The notes beneath the pieces were generated by a model. That model was given only the letters and a program-made list of their open reading frames with translations. It was not told where the DNA came from and did not search any database. A stretch of DNA of 64,000 nucleotides from Stenogyne calaminthoides (Eukaryota; Streptophyta; Magnoliopsida; Lamiales; Lamiaceae): the NCBI GenBank assembly GCA_037126765.1, contig JBBCBC010000030.1, forward strand, positions 6,606,478-6,670,477, written 5' to 3'. This document shows, piece by piece, positions 48,608 to 59,157 of the stretch (its first letter is position 1; every line of letters begins with the position of its first letter). Both the position numbers and the translations under genes were made by a program.

Positions 48608-49813
48608 CTTACATTCTGAACTTGATGCCATCCAAATCGGTTCCCAAAACTCCCAAAGAATTGTGGACCGGGCGCAAGCCTAGTATGAGACACATGAAAA
48701 TTTGGGGGTGTCCGGCCTACGTGTTGGATAAGGAAGCCGATAAATTGGATCCTCGATCAGAATTAAGGCTGTTTGTAGGATACCCCGAGGGAACAAAAGG
48801 GTGTATGTTCTATGGTCCTGAAGATCAAAAGGTGGTCATAAGCACCCACTTTAGATTTTTGGAAGAAGACTATATGAACCAAAGAAAACCCAGAAGTGAG
48901 ATTACCTTAAATGAGCTTAGAGGGCAAACCTCAGTGCCAATTGTACTAGATGATATACCAAACGATACGCTTTCACAACCGGAGCCTCGTCGTAGTGGGA
49001 GGGTTGTTAGACAGCCCGAGAGATTCATGGGAATAGGAGAGTCCTCGGACATGATTCCCGGACAAGATGAATCAGACCCATGGACATATGACGAGGCACT
49101 CCAAGATAAGGATGCAGATTCTTGGCAAAAAACAATGAATGAAAGCGAAATGGGTTCTATGTTTCATAATAGAGTGTGGGAGCTAGTCGAACCACTTAAT
49201 GGGGTCAAACCCATTGGATGCAAGTGGGTATATAAGAGAAAAAGAGGACCGGACGGGAAGGTTGAAACCTTTAAAGCAAGACTAGTGGCGAAAGGTTATA
49301 CTCAGAAAGAAGGGATTGATTATGAGGAAACTTTTTCGCCCGTAGCCATGCTTAAGTCCATCCGTATTCTCTTATCGATTGCTGTGCATTTCGACTTTGA
49401 AATCTGGCAAATGGATGTCAAGACAGCTTTCCTTAATGGAAGTCTTGATGAAGAGATCTATATGCAACAACCCCAAGGTTTCATTGAAACAGGCCAAGAA
49501 CATCTTGTTTGTAAGCTCAAGAAGTCCATTTACGGACTCAAACAGGCATCCAGAGCTTGGAACCAATGTTTTGATCATGTTATAAAGTCTTATGGGTTTG
49601 ATCAAAACGAGTTTGAAAGTTGTGTGTATAAAAAGTGTGTCGGAACTGCATTGGTATTCTTAGTACTATACGTAGACAACATTCTGATCATCGGGAACGA
49701 TGTGAAGGTGTTATCAGACGTAAGGGCATGGCTTTCAAAACAGTTTGATATGAAGGACTTAGGGAAGCCGGACACATCCTTGGGATCAAGATCACTCGAG
49801 ATCGCAAGAAAGG
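48574..49813 (+). pseudogene. Copia B integrase tail and reverse transcriptase
   Basis: A 454-codon open stretch (to 49938, shifted near 49775). It contains the integrase C-terminal region (KIWGCPAYV, GYPEGTKGC) and then the RVT_2 reverse transcriptase (CKWVYKRKRGPDGKVE, ARLVAKGYTQKEGIDYEETF, QMDVKTAFLNG, CKLKKSIYGLKQASRAW). The active-site motif reads YVDN (AAC) at about 49670-49681 where Copia enzymes have YVDD, which should abolish polymerase activity. The frame is lost near 49775 (GKPDTSLGSRS in place of GDTSYILGIKI-like sequence). Confidence 0.9.
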
Positions 49814-50659
49814 ATGATAGGCTTATCGCAAGCTTCATACATAGACACTGTCTTGAAACGCTTCAGCATGCAAGATTCCAAGAAAGGATTCGTACCTTTC
49901 AGGCATGGAATCCATCTATCCAAGAAAATGTCCCCTAAGACGCAAGAGGAGATAGATGACATGAAAGGCATTCCTTATGCTTCGGCAGTCGGAAGCCTTA
50001 TGTATGCAATGCTGTGTACGAGACCGGATATTTGCTTTGCCGTAGGCATGGTGGCAAGATATCAAAGTAACCCCGGGAAAGAGCATTGGACGGCAGTTAA
50101 AAACATTCTGAAGTATCTGAAAAGAACTCGGGATAGAATGTTGGTTTATCAGTCAGGTAGTCCAATCCCCATAGGTTACACGGACTCGGATTTCCAATCA
50201 GACGTAGACTCCAGAATATCTACCTCCGGTAGTGTGTTTTGCATGGGGGAAGGAGCCGTGACATGGAGAAGCATCAAGCAGAAATGCGTCGCAGATTCTA
50301 CCATGGAAGTTTAATATGTAGGGTAAATGGCGAAGGCAAATGAAAAAGCGGTTTGGCTCAAGCACTTCCTAGTGGACTTAGATGTGGTTCGAATTTGCCC
50401 GCCAGAATCAACATTTTATTGTGACAATGCCGGAGCAGTTGCATATTCAAGGGAACCAAGAGCCCACAAAGCCAGCAAACACATAGAAAGGAAATACCAT
50501 CTTATACGAGATATCGTTAAGAGAGGAGATATAGATGTGGCAAAGATAGCGCGCCCGAGGACAACCCAGCGAGATCCATTCACAAAGAGTGCGCCTCTGA
50601 ATACATTCGAGAGACATGTGGAAGGAATGGGTGTCAAGATCATTTGTAATCTGCTTTGA
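49814..50659 (+). pseudogene. Copia B RNase H and pol C-terminus
   Basis: Open from about 49814 to 50314, then, after a stop (TAA at 50312-50314) and a further TAG, from 50327 to 50659. Recognisable RNase H motifs include SLMYAMLCTRPDICFAVGM, GYTDSDFQSD, a degenerate ADSTMEV, YCDNAGAVAYS and KHIERKYHLIRDIV. It ends 111 bp before the 3' LTR. Confidence 0.85.
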
Positions 50660-50755
50660 GTATAAGTGGGAGAAATTATTAGGTTCGTGTAGGTGACATT
50701 AGATGTCACGGACTACGCGAGACATGTTGTAGTATACTTAAAAGCGGACTTTGAG

Positions 50756-50769
50756 TATAAGTTGGAGAT
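50756..50769 (+). promoter_or_regulatory. Polypurine tract of Copia B
   Basis: ATAAGTTGGAGAT immediately precedes the 3' LTR; Copia A has the more purine-pure TAAGTGGGAGAT in the same place. It primes plus-strand DNA synthesis. Confidence 0.8.
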
Positions 50770-52612
50770 TGTTGGGATTATCTTTGGAAAGTATGTTTTT
50801 TTACTTTGTATAATCAAAACTGAATTTCGGACTTATTTATTGAAATAAATTGTTTATCATCGATGCTTTAAATATGATTGAATGTTACATATATTTCTTT
50901 GATAATTGTTCAATAATTAAAGACGTGTTACATTGTAGTTAATTTAGTGATACCGGATCACGTAAGATTAAATTAACGGTCCCTTTGTAACTAAAAAAGC
51001 ACGTCATTCACGACCTAGATGGAAATGAACAACCCATCGTGAAAGGTTGAGGTGTAAGGCTCGAGATTGGTTTGTCTTGACCAAGAGATTACACTAGTGC
51101 ATGGTGATGCAATCGAATAGGACCTCTGAGGAGGATAAATTCTTTAACCGAACAAGGAAGAATTAGACCTCGATGGTTCGTTGTTTCTTAACCTTCGCCC
51201 CTTAAATAGGATCATGTGGGATTGGTAACTATTGCTTTGACTTATCATGGGTAAATAATCGGTGAGATTCAATACTTTTTATCTTGGGCAATATTATTAG
51301 TCACATGTGATTGCTAAGATTTAATCTGAAGAATCGTGCAAGCACGCTTTGTTCGATTTGCCCCCTTGGGAGGTTCATAAGCTTTATCATACCAAATCTT
51401 GCAAGTAGAATTAGTTTTCGGTATGGAGAATAATGTTGAACCATTCCTTGACCAAGGATATAAGATATTAATTAATGGAAAGCTATTTTAGTGGCTTGAA
51501 TTAATTAATGGGCTAGATAATCTTAAACACGGGAAATAATGACCGGGAGCCATATTGACTGTAATATGGGTTAAGATGGATAGTTCAATATTAATTATGT
51601 AGTGGGATTAATTAATATTTATGGGCTTGAATTATATTGTGGCTCAATATTAGATATTCAAGGTCTATTAGAAGGTCCAATCTTAATTTTCCTAAAGGCC
51701 CCCTAAGTAGCCCAACATATAGTCCATTAACTGAAAATGTGATTAAAATAAAATAAATAATGTTGCTTATTTTTCCAATAATATTTCGAAAATTATGGAT
51801 AAAGTTGGGAGAAAGATTTTCTTTGAATTTTGTTATGGAATGAAGATATGTATTCTTGGAATACAAGATTATCTCATTAAATTCAAGAAATTTCCCACTT
51901 GGTTATTCATAATGATATTTTCGAAAATTTTGAAATATAGTGGGCAATAAAGATTTTCTTGATTTTCTTGAAAAGATATTATGGAAGATATGTATTTTTT
52001 GAAATACAAGAAATATCTCATAAATTCAAGAAGATCCAAATCTTGGAATCTTGCACATAAATTTCAAAAATTCCATAAGATAGAGTAGGTGAGATTTTGT
52101 GGAATATTATAACTATGGGAAAAAGAATATAGGAGATATATTCAAGATTTCTTGGAGATCAAGAAAAGATTTTCCCACATTATTTTATCACTAAATTTTC
52201 GCCCACCTCATGCTCTATAAATAGGGGATGATTGTTTCATTCCCAAGAACAACTCCATGTGCTGGAAAAATTAGTAAATCCACAAAGGTGGTGCAACATA
52301 ATTTGTTTTCCTTTTGTTAAATCGTTCACAAGAATCCTTCTACCGGATAGTCGAACGAGGGCTAAGGGAATACTTGGGAAGTCCTTTCGGTTGGTCTAAT
52401 CAGCCATACCGTTGTCATCCCAAGAGGTACGTTCACGTAAACTCGTAGAATTCCGCATGCGTAGGTTTTACGTGGATTATTATATGCATGATATGTTGTT
52501 GGATTATTATTTGAATTAATATAGGATTAATTCATGCTAGTAATAATTATAAGAATTAAATTTGTATTTAAATATTCACCCCGAATAGATCTGTGCAACT
52601 TATTCCCCAACA
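50770..52612 (+). repeat. 3' LTR of Copia B
   Basis: 1843 bp, TGTTGGGATTATCTTTGG ... TATTCCCCAACA. Aligns throughout with the 5' LTR, with frequent substitutions and small indels, showing an old insertion. Confidence 0.95.
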
Positions 52613-53040
52613 ACACACAAATAAGATAAATTAAACTAATACTAAACTAAGCTTAATAATACTAATATATATGTATTAGCTAAAAATTAAGCTAAAATAT
52701 ACACAACAAACAATATATACACTAAAATAATTAATATATACAAAATTAAGCTAAAATATACAACTATCAAACAAAATTAAATTAAATTAAATAAAAAATT
52801 AAGCAACTAATTCACATGGCATAATACTAAAACGATTAAATATTAATTAATACTAAACAATATTAAAACAACTACTTCTAAACAATTAAACAACTAATAT
52901 TAAACAATAAACAACTAATACTTATAATATAACAAACAACAAATAAAAAAACTAACCTTGGTCGCTCTAGGTTTAGCCAGATGCGGTCGGCCTCTTTGGA
53001 ATGAGGGTGAGCAGATTGAAAATGGGATGAATTCGGGGTG
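52613..53040. other. Right non-coding part of CACTA 2
   Basis: AT-rich, with short direct repeats (actaatattaaacaa..., gctaaaatatac...). No ORF. The right subterminal repeats follow. Confidence 0.5.
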
Positions 53041-53360
53041 GGGGGATGTATTTATAGGCAGACGAGGGCATTAAAGAGGGTGGTTGCCCTCGGTAAATGC
53101 ACCTCGGGCAGGCGCGTGTCAGGGCGCAGATTGGCGAGGGCGGGCGGCGGTCGGCAGAGCCCTCGTTGACTGTGCCGTTGAAAATGCCAAGGGCGGGCAA
53201 CTCTCGTTGACTGTGCCGAGCGCTTTTCTGAGGGTATTTGCCCTCGTTAAATGTGACGAGGGCGGTACCCTCTTTAAAGCTCTCGTTCATCTTATCCCTC
53301 GTTAAATTCCTCGTTAAATACCGTGGGTTCTCTTGCCCTTGTTAATTTTCCTCTTTAAAT
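53041..53360. repeat. Right subterminal repeats of CACTA 2
   Basis: Copies of ccctcgttaaa, cgagggc and related motifs in both orientations, matching the left block at 39740-40090. Confidence 0.85.
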
Positions 53361-53381
53361 CAGTGTTTTTTTGTAGTGTCA

Positions 53382-54593
53382 GCGTACGACAATTAGAATT
53401 CAATTCCTTTAACCAAGGTTTCAGGAGAAGCAGTTTGAGAACTCTTTTTAAATAATATTTGTTTTTCAATTTCTTCTTTTTCGATCAACAAAAGATCTCC
53501 ATAGTAATTGAATCCTTTAAGGATCAATTAAATCATTTTTTCTCTCACAATGCCACTAAAAACTCTTGTAAATACATTCTATAATTGTGGACATTACTTA
53601 TTAATATTAATATTAATATTATTAATGGGTGTAATGTCACATCGGCTTAGGGTTGTTAGAGCTATAGCCCACTTCCTAGTATATATAGGATTTATCTTTG
53701 TATTGCCGTATAGAGATTACGGAGAAGAATGAGAAATCCTCTGACTTGGTCGCCCCCAAATGTAGTCCTTTGTGACGATTAGTTTGGATATTTCACAGCC
53801 TCCTTCCGAATTTCTTTGGAATAATTGATTTGGGTCGTCGAATCGATGAAGAAGTCTAAGGTACAAATTTTCAAACTGTGATTTGAACTGTTATAACAAA
53901 GAGTTGATGGTGCTGAATGCTTGAAAGGTATGTAGATTTTCGATCTTCTTGTGATTTATTTACTACTATTCGTTTCGATGGTTAATTTTGTTTATGAAAG
54001 TAATCACGCCCATAAACGTGTTCTGAAATTACTTCATCAAAATTGGGTCTTTAATGTATTTTATTACGCCCATAGAAATTGGCTTGAGTGAATGTATTGA
54101 TGATATTTAATTAATTTCTCCCATCTCAAAAGATGTAGAAAATTCCTTGCTAATTTGAACCATTTTGCTTAATTACTCAGAAGAAAATTAATATTATTAA
54201 TGACTTTATTCAACTCATGCAAATATTGAGACATAAGGGTATATATGATGTCTTCTGAATCTAGATTTGGCTTAATTATATTTATGTTAACCAGGCAATG
54301 ATTGATTATAACATGCACCCAGATTTCTATTATTAATACCCTAATTCGAAGTTTATTTTATGATGTTAATCATAGTGAATTAATTTTTTTATTCTCGACT
54401 ATTGGTGACATGTTTAATTTTTGAGTATATGTGTGATTTGGGGTTTTGGAGTCGATTGAGATGATTAATTTTTATGAAATTTTATATCCCAAAAGATTAA
54501 TTAATGTAATGTATTTAAGAATGTTTTTACCCTTTGTTGTCTTCATAGTATTTATCTATCCCAAACCCAAATCTGAGGCGACTTATTTTTGTA
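53382..54593. other. Intergenic; LTR-like stretch at 53600-53760
   Basis: 53628-53735 (tgtcacatcggcttagggtt ... agtatatataggattt) has the composition and TATA box of an LTR or TRIM fragment, but no borders. 53845-53862 (ATG AAG AAG TCT AAG then GTACAA) could be a small first exon; unsupported further. The rest is AT-rich. Confidence 0.3.
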
Positions 54594-54602
54594 TAAACTT
54601 AG

Positions 54603-56136
54603 GGGGCGTATTCAATTGGGATTCTATTGGATTTTTTTGGACTTTAAAAAGTTTGTGGATTTAGAAAATTCATAGACTCCATGCAGAGTTTGGCTGACTT
54701 TTTTTATTAATTTACATGGATTTTCATAGACTTAACAGGATTGTGGAATACAGTTTTTTATTGATTTACATGGATTTCTATAGACTCCGGTCGCTGAAAC
54801 TATTGATGCAAATGTATATGGAACACACTTGTATATAAAAAAATTATCCAAATTGTTTAAACAAAAATACCAAAATATATTAGTTCCAAAAAAAATACAT
54901 TATTATTCATCATTATTATTCTCATCTTCATTCCCATCATCTTTATTTCCATCACCGTTATACCTCGGCCTCATTTTCCACATAACATTAGCAATACTCG
55001 TTCTCTATGCATTAGCTTCCGTTCTTTGTTGTAGTTGGCTTTGACAAAGCAATTTCGTTCTTTGTTGTAGTTAGCTTCCGTACTTGTTTAAATAGAAAAA
55101 GATTACTTGTTTAAATAAAAAAGTATTACTCGTATAAATAGAAAAGTATTACTTGTTTAAAAGAAAAGTATTACTTGTTTAAAAGAAAAGATACTTGTTT
55201 AAAAGAAAAGTATAACTTGTTTAGATGAAAAGTATAACTTGTTTAAATAGAAAAGTATTACTTGTGTAATGAAAAGTATTACTTGTTTAAATAGAAAAAT
55301 ATTGCTTGATTAAATAGAAAAGTATTACTTGTTTAAATAGAAAAGTATTACCTGTTTAAAAGAAAAGCATTACTTGTTTAAAAGGAAAGTATAACTTGTT
55401 TAGATGAAAAGTATAACTTGTTTAAATAGAAAATCATTACTTGTTTAAATGAAAAGTATTACTTGTTTAATTAGAAAAATATTACTTGTTTAAATAGAAA
55501 AGTATTACTTGTTTAAATAGAAAAGTATTACTTGTTTAAAAGAAAAGTATAACTTGTTTAGATGAAAAATATAACTTGTTTAAATAAAAAAGTATTACTT
55601 GTTTGAATAGAAAAATATTACTTGTTTAAGTAGAAAAGTATTACTTGTTTAAAAGAAAAATATAACTTGTTTAGATGAAAAGTATAACTTGTTTAAATAG
55701 AAAAATATTACTTGTTTAAATGAAAAGTATTACTTGTTTAAATAGAAAAATATTACTTGTTTAAATAGTTGTTTAGATGAAAAGTATAAATTTTTAAATA
55801 GAATGGTATTACTTGTTTAAATGAAAAGTATTACGAAGGTTTTTTTCTTTTGACTTTTCGTCTTTAGAATTCTCTAAGAGAATACGTAGAAATCTCTGGT
55901 TGTTAGAAGAGATTTTGGAGAGTGAAATCTGTTTATATTTTTGAAAGAGAATCAATGAAAATCCATAGAGTATTAAAATCCATAGACTGTTGAATACCTA
56001 AAGATTTTTTAAGACTTTTTAAAATTCATATTGAATACCTCAGGATTTTTAAAGACTTTTGAAAATCCGAATTGAATACCCCCAGACTTTGAAAGTCAAA
56101 AAAAATCTTATAGACTCCACAACCAATACACCCCCC
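54603..56136. mobile_element. Mutator-like element 2, non-autonomous, filled with minisatellite
   Basis: A perfect 9-bp duplication taaacttag (54594-54602 and 56137-56145; a tenth base g also matches) flanks a 1534-bp element with ends GGGGCGTATTCAATTGG and (complement) GGGGGGTGTATTGGTTG. Further inward, gattttttt(g)gactttaaa is mirrored. Repeated (g)gtattcaat and gaatacc blocks occur near the right end. No transposase. The centre is a 23-bp minisatellite also found in CACTA 3. Confidence 0.85.
55078..55835 (-). repeat. 23-bp minisatellite, copy 2 (inverted)
   Basis: About 32 units with core AAAAGTATTACTTGTTTAAA(tag), the exact reverse complement of the unit at 35640-37233. Some units are shorter (aaaagaaaagtat) or carry gtataacttgtttagatg. 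Confidence 0.95.
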
Positions 56137-56145
56137 TAAACTTAG

Positions 56146-57301
56146 GCTCCATTTGGATGGATGAATTTGGAAATCCATAGATTTTACACATAAATTATAC
56201 TCTCCAATGAATTTATAAATACTTAGATGTGAGAGTTTAGAGAAGATAGTGAAGGGGGAGAGGAGGAAGGGGTAGAAATGAGGGGATTTCACAAATAACT
56301 AGGTTTTGATGAGGATTTGACATATAAAGCGATTCATAATTTATATCTTATATGTGAGATACTGTTTATGTCTAAGATTATTAAGATACGTTTCGGTTCC
56401 ATTATAAAGAAAATGTTTTTTAAGCAGATTCCCATTCTTAGTCATAAAAAGTTGGAAAATTGCATATGTCTGTGGGTTTCTAAATAATTCTGAGTGATTC
56501 CCATTCTCTTAATGCTTTACGAATTGTGTAAATTTGAAGAATATAATTGCATTATGTCTTATTCAATTTAGATGTCTAACTCGATTTTGTGTTGAGTTTT
56601 CGATTGAACTCGATATTGGTTACTTGTACCTTTTTTGCTACTCAATAATTGAGACAAGTCTAAGGCTAACGGAAGCGCCTATGCATATGAGACGAGGAAG
56701 TAGGTCCCATTGTGAATGTGGACTATGTGAGCCAAGACTTCCATTAGACGTTTAGGAACTCTTACAGTATGGTTCCGCTCTGGTAAAGAGGCTTAATCTC
56801 TTTTAAATTTTAGCAATTAGTGTTTGATATGCTTGAGAATTATGTAGACATTAAGATTTCTGTGAAAATTTCTTATTTGCCTATTATTACTGATCTTTGT
56901 GACTGATTGTTTTCTTGAAATTTGTTGAATCTAAACTACATATGAAAGTTTATATCAAGTTTTCCTTATGGAAAATTGTAGTAAAAATTATTTTGTATTA
57001 CCAAAAGAAAATATATCAAGCTTATTTTTAACTGTAATTACTTCCTGACTTGAATTTTCCACGTTGAGATTCATTTAGCTATATCTGCTTTGAGTGGAAA
57101 TAATATAAATTGTACCTGAAAACTCTTCAACTAGAATTGATGTCGGTTCAAAATATGAATATTGAATATGATGATTCTTTGAATGATTTACTAATTTGCC
57201 TGAAGCAAATTTATTCAAAATTATGACATGAGCAGTTCAAAATATGATAAGTCGGATTTTGACTAATTCTTTTTACATAGTATGTCAAATAACATAATCC
57301 C
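56146..57301. other. Intergenic, nothing recognised
   Basis: AT-rich DNA. The first bases (ggctccatttggatggatga) look like the end of a PIF/Harbinger-type element, but no matching right end was found. No gene supported. Confidence 0.4.
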
Positions 57302-57884
57302 TGTTGGTCCCGGTGTAAACGAGTCTTACACGTGTATGGGGGGGAATACACGTGTTCAGTGATTTTAAAACTTTTTTTCTTCGAGGTCGACTTGGGTGGG
57401 ATAATCTCGAAGATTAGGTTCGAGAAGCACGAGATCGCTCTCGAGTCAAAGTCTCATCGAGGCAGTGATCTTTGCTTTCAGATACCTCGAGATAATCCCA
57501 ACTGAATCTCGAGTGTCGAGATCCCGAGTTGCTTGGATCGATAACTAGCTTCTTGAATCCTCGGAAGAGAGTTCGATTTGATACCTATTTGTTCTAGCTA
57601 CTTCGATTAAATCTTGAATGGTTGACCCTTAGATTATACTCGTTTTTAAGCTTTTTGAAAAAACCTTCCCTTTATGAAATAGTGATTAGGGCTGTGATTC
57701 ACTTATGCAACTTGGTGGATTGATTCCAACCCGAATATCGATTGAAAAGTATGCTTTCAAAAATCAAGTCAATGCAATAGTTAAGACGGATAAGGAAAGC
57801 AATAAAGAAGATTAGGTTATAGTGGTTCGAGACTCAAGCTCCTACATCCATCTCTCTCCGACTCTTGAGAGAAATTCACTATCA

Positions 57885-58110
57885 ACTTCGCTTTTACGAC
57901 TACCTCGTAGTTTACTTACTCAACTTCTACCTGAGTTTTCTCGACTACTCCACGTAGTTTACTTACTCAACCCGACCTTGAGTTTTTCGACTACCTCCGT
58001 AGTTTACTTACTCAATCACACACAAGCTTTTGGACTACCCCTGTAGCTTACTAACTTCTCCTCTAGAGTTTTCTGACTACTCCGCGTAGTTTACTAACTC
58101 TTTACAACTC
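57885..58110. repeat. Tandem repeat in LTR, unit about 55 bp
   Basis: Four to five copies of cgactac(c/t)...gtagtttactta(ct)aact followed by a variable tail with gagttttc. It lies within the Copia C LTR. Confidence 0.8.
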
Positions 58111-58639
58111 TACTCACCAACAAACACATGGGGTTTCTCGGTTGGTTTCCAACTAGGATGAGATATCCTTTACAATGAAGCACAATGCAAAGGGTTAGGA
58201 TATCTCGACTAAGCTTTGGATAAATCTTATCAAGCTAGGCTTAGTAAAGTGAGCTCTCTTCAATATAGAAGCACTTGGGAAATTCAAGGTATTTGAGTGC
58301 TTTAACTTTTTGCAAGAATAAGTTTGAGCTCTTGAGTTATGTATAAATTTCCGTAACCTTACAAAGTAGAGGGTCACCAGTATTTATAGGCATACACCAA
58401 GGTCACTCTTTGAAAACTATCCATTGGAGAGATAGCTTCGTGAGTTCCCTCTTCTGGTGTGTGAGAAACGGCTATATTTAGGGTTTGAAACTCCCTAACA
58501 TGTTTTAGGCAATAGCCTTTCATGTAGCCGGTCTTCACTTTTTTGCGATCTGGAACTTTTCAGACATCCGACATCTTTTTTATTTGACACCATTTGTCGA
58601 TTAATCGGTATAGTGCGATGCCTCGGAACATTGAGTTCA

Positions 58640-58985
58640 TCTTGAGCATTGATTACATTCTTGAGTCTTGATGGCGTGTGCTTCGATATTCTTGATCTTG
58701 ATTTTCGGTCTTGATCTTGCGTCTTGAGTCTTCGAGTCTTGAGGTCTTGAGTCTTGAGGTTGAGTCTTGATTTATCTTGACTAATATTTGAGTCTTCATG
58801 TTAGTCTTGATTCACCGATTTCATATTAGTCTTGATATCTTAGTTTTCATCTTGAGTCTTGAGTCTTGATTTCTGCTTGAGTCTTTAGATTCTCGATTTC
58901 ATCTTTGAGTCTTGAGACTTGATTTCATCTTTTGAAACGGTTTCTTGAAAACATCTTGAGTTCTTGAGTCTTGAGAACCTATCTG
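58640..58985. repeat. Degenerate (TCTTGAG)n array in LTR
   Basis: Dozens of copies of cttgagtcttgag / gtcttgat with irregular spacing. The same cttga(g/t) bias recurs at 63480-63560 near the end of pol. Confidence 0.8.
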
Positions 58986-59142
58986 AACTATATCTGCTGA
59001 CTATACATTTTGCGAGATAACATCGAATACTCTAAAAAGCTGAATCGACTCAATTATCAAGATCATTCGAACATGTCATACTCAAGGGTTTTGGGATCTT
59101 AATCAAAATCATATAATCTTTTATTAAATTCATCTCCCAACA

Positions 59143-59157
59143 ATTTCCCCTTTTTGA
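59143..59157 (-). promoter_or_regulatory. Polypurine tract of Copia C
   Basis: On the minus strand AAAAAGGGGAAAT directly precedes the LTR start TGTTGGGAG, a textbook polypurine tract that fixes both the orientation and the LTR border. Confidence 0.9.

Larger units (their letters stand above)
43385..52612 (+). mobile_element. Ty1/Copia retrotransposon B, nested in CACTA 2
   Basis: 9228 bp: 5' LTR 43385-45234, Met-tRNA primer-binding site, gag, integrase, reverse transcriptase, RNase H, polypurine tract, 3' LTR 50770-52612. Same family as Copia A. The flanking 5-mers are gatat (43380-43384) and acaca (52613-52617), so the expected target duplication is missing. All genes are interrupted, yet much of pol is open in long pieces, so it is less decayed than Copia A. 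Confidence 0.95.
39719..53378 (-). mobile_element. CACTA element 2, full length, with nested Copia
   Basis: 13,660 bp including a nested retrotransposon. Ends CACCACAAAATACATC ... GTGTTTTTTTGTAGTG are related terminal inverted repeats (both followed inward by ATTTAAAGAGGG), flanked by a perfect 3-bp duplication tca (39716-39718 and 53379-53381). Subterminal motifs are variants of taacgaggg / ccctcg at 39740-40090 and 53040-53360. The coding part on the minus strand is a Transposase_24-type gene (41067-42935). No TNP2-type transposase is seen, so the element is probably non-autonomous. Confidence 0.95.
57302..59142 (-). repeat. 3' LTR of Copia C
   Basis: 1841 bp; on the element strand TGTTGGGAGATGAATT ... 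CCGGGACCAACA. It contains two internal tandem arrays (57885-58110 and 58640-58985). The partner LTR is outside the window. Confidence 0.8.

Noticed and set aside
53550..53732. 60-codon hydrophobic frame that looks like a small membrane protein
   Set aside because: It overlaps an LTR-like stretch with TATA box and has no splice or conservation support; the hydrophobic run is coded by ttaatattaatatta low-complexity DNA.
56146..56200. PIF/Harbinger-like end (ggctccatttgg)
   Set aside because: No matching inverted end or target duplication was found within the window, so an element could not be defined.
57169..57215. ATGATGA ... CTGA arrangement resembling a C/D-box snoRNA
   Set aside because: The boxes are only about 40 nt apart, there is no terminal stem and no C'/D' pair.
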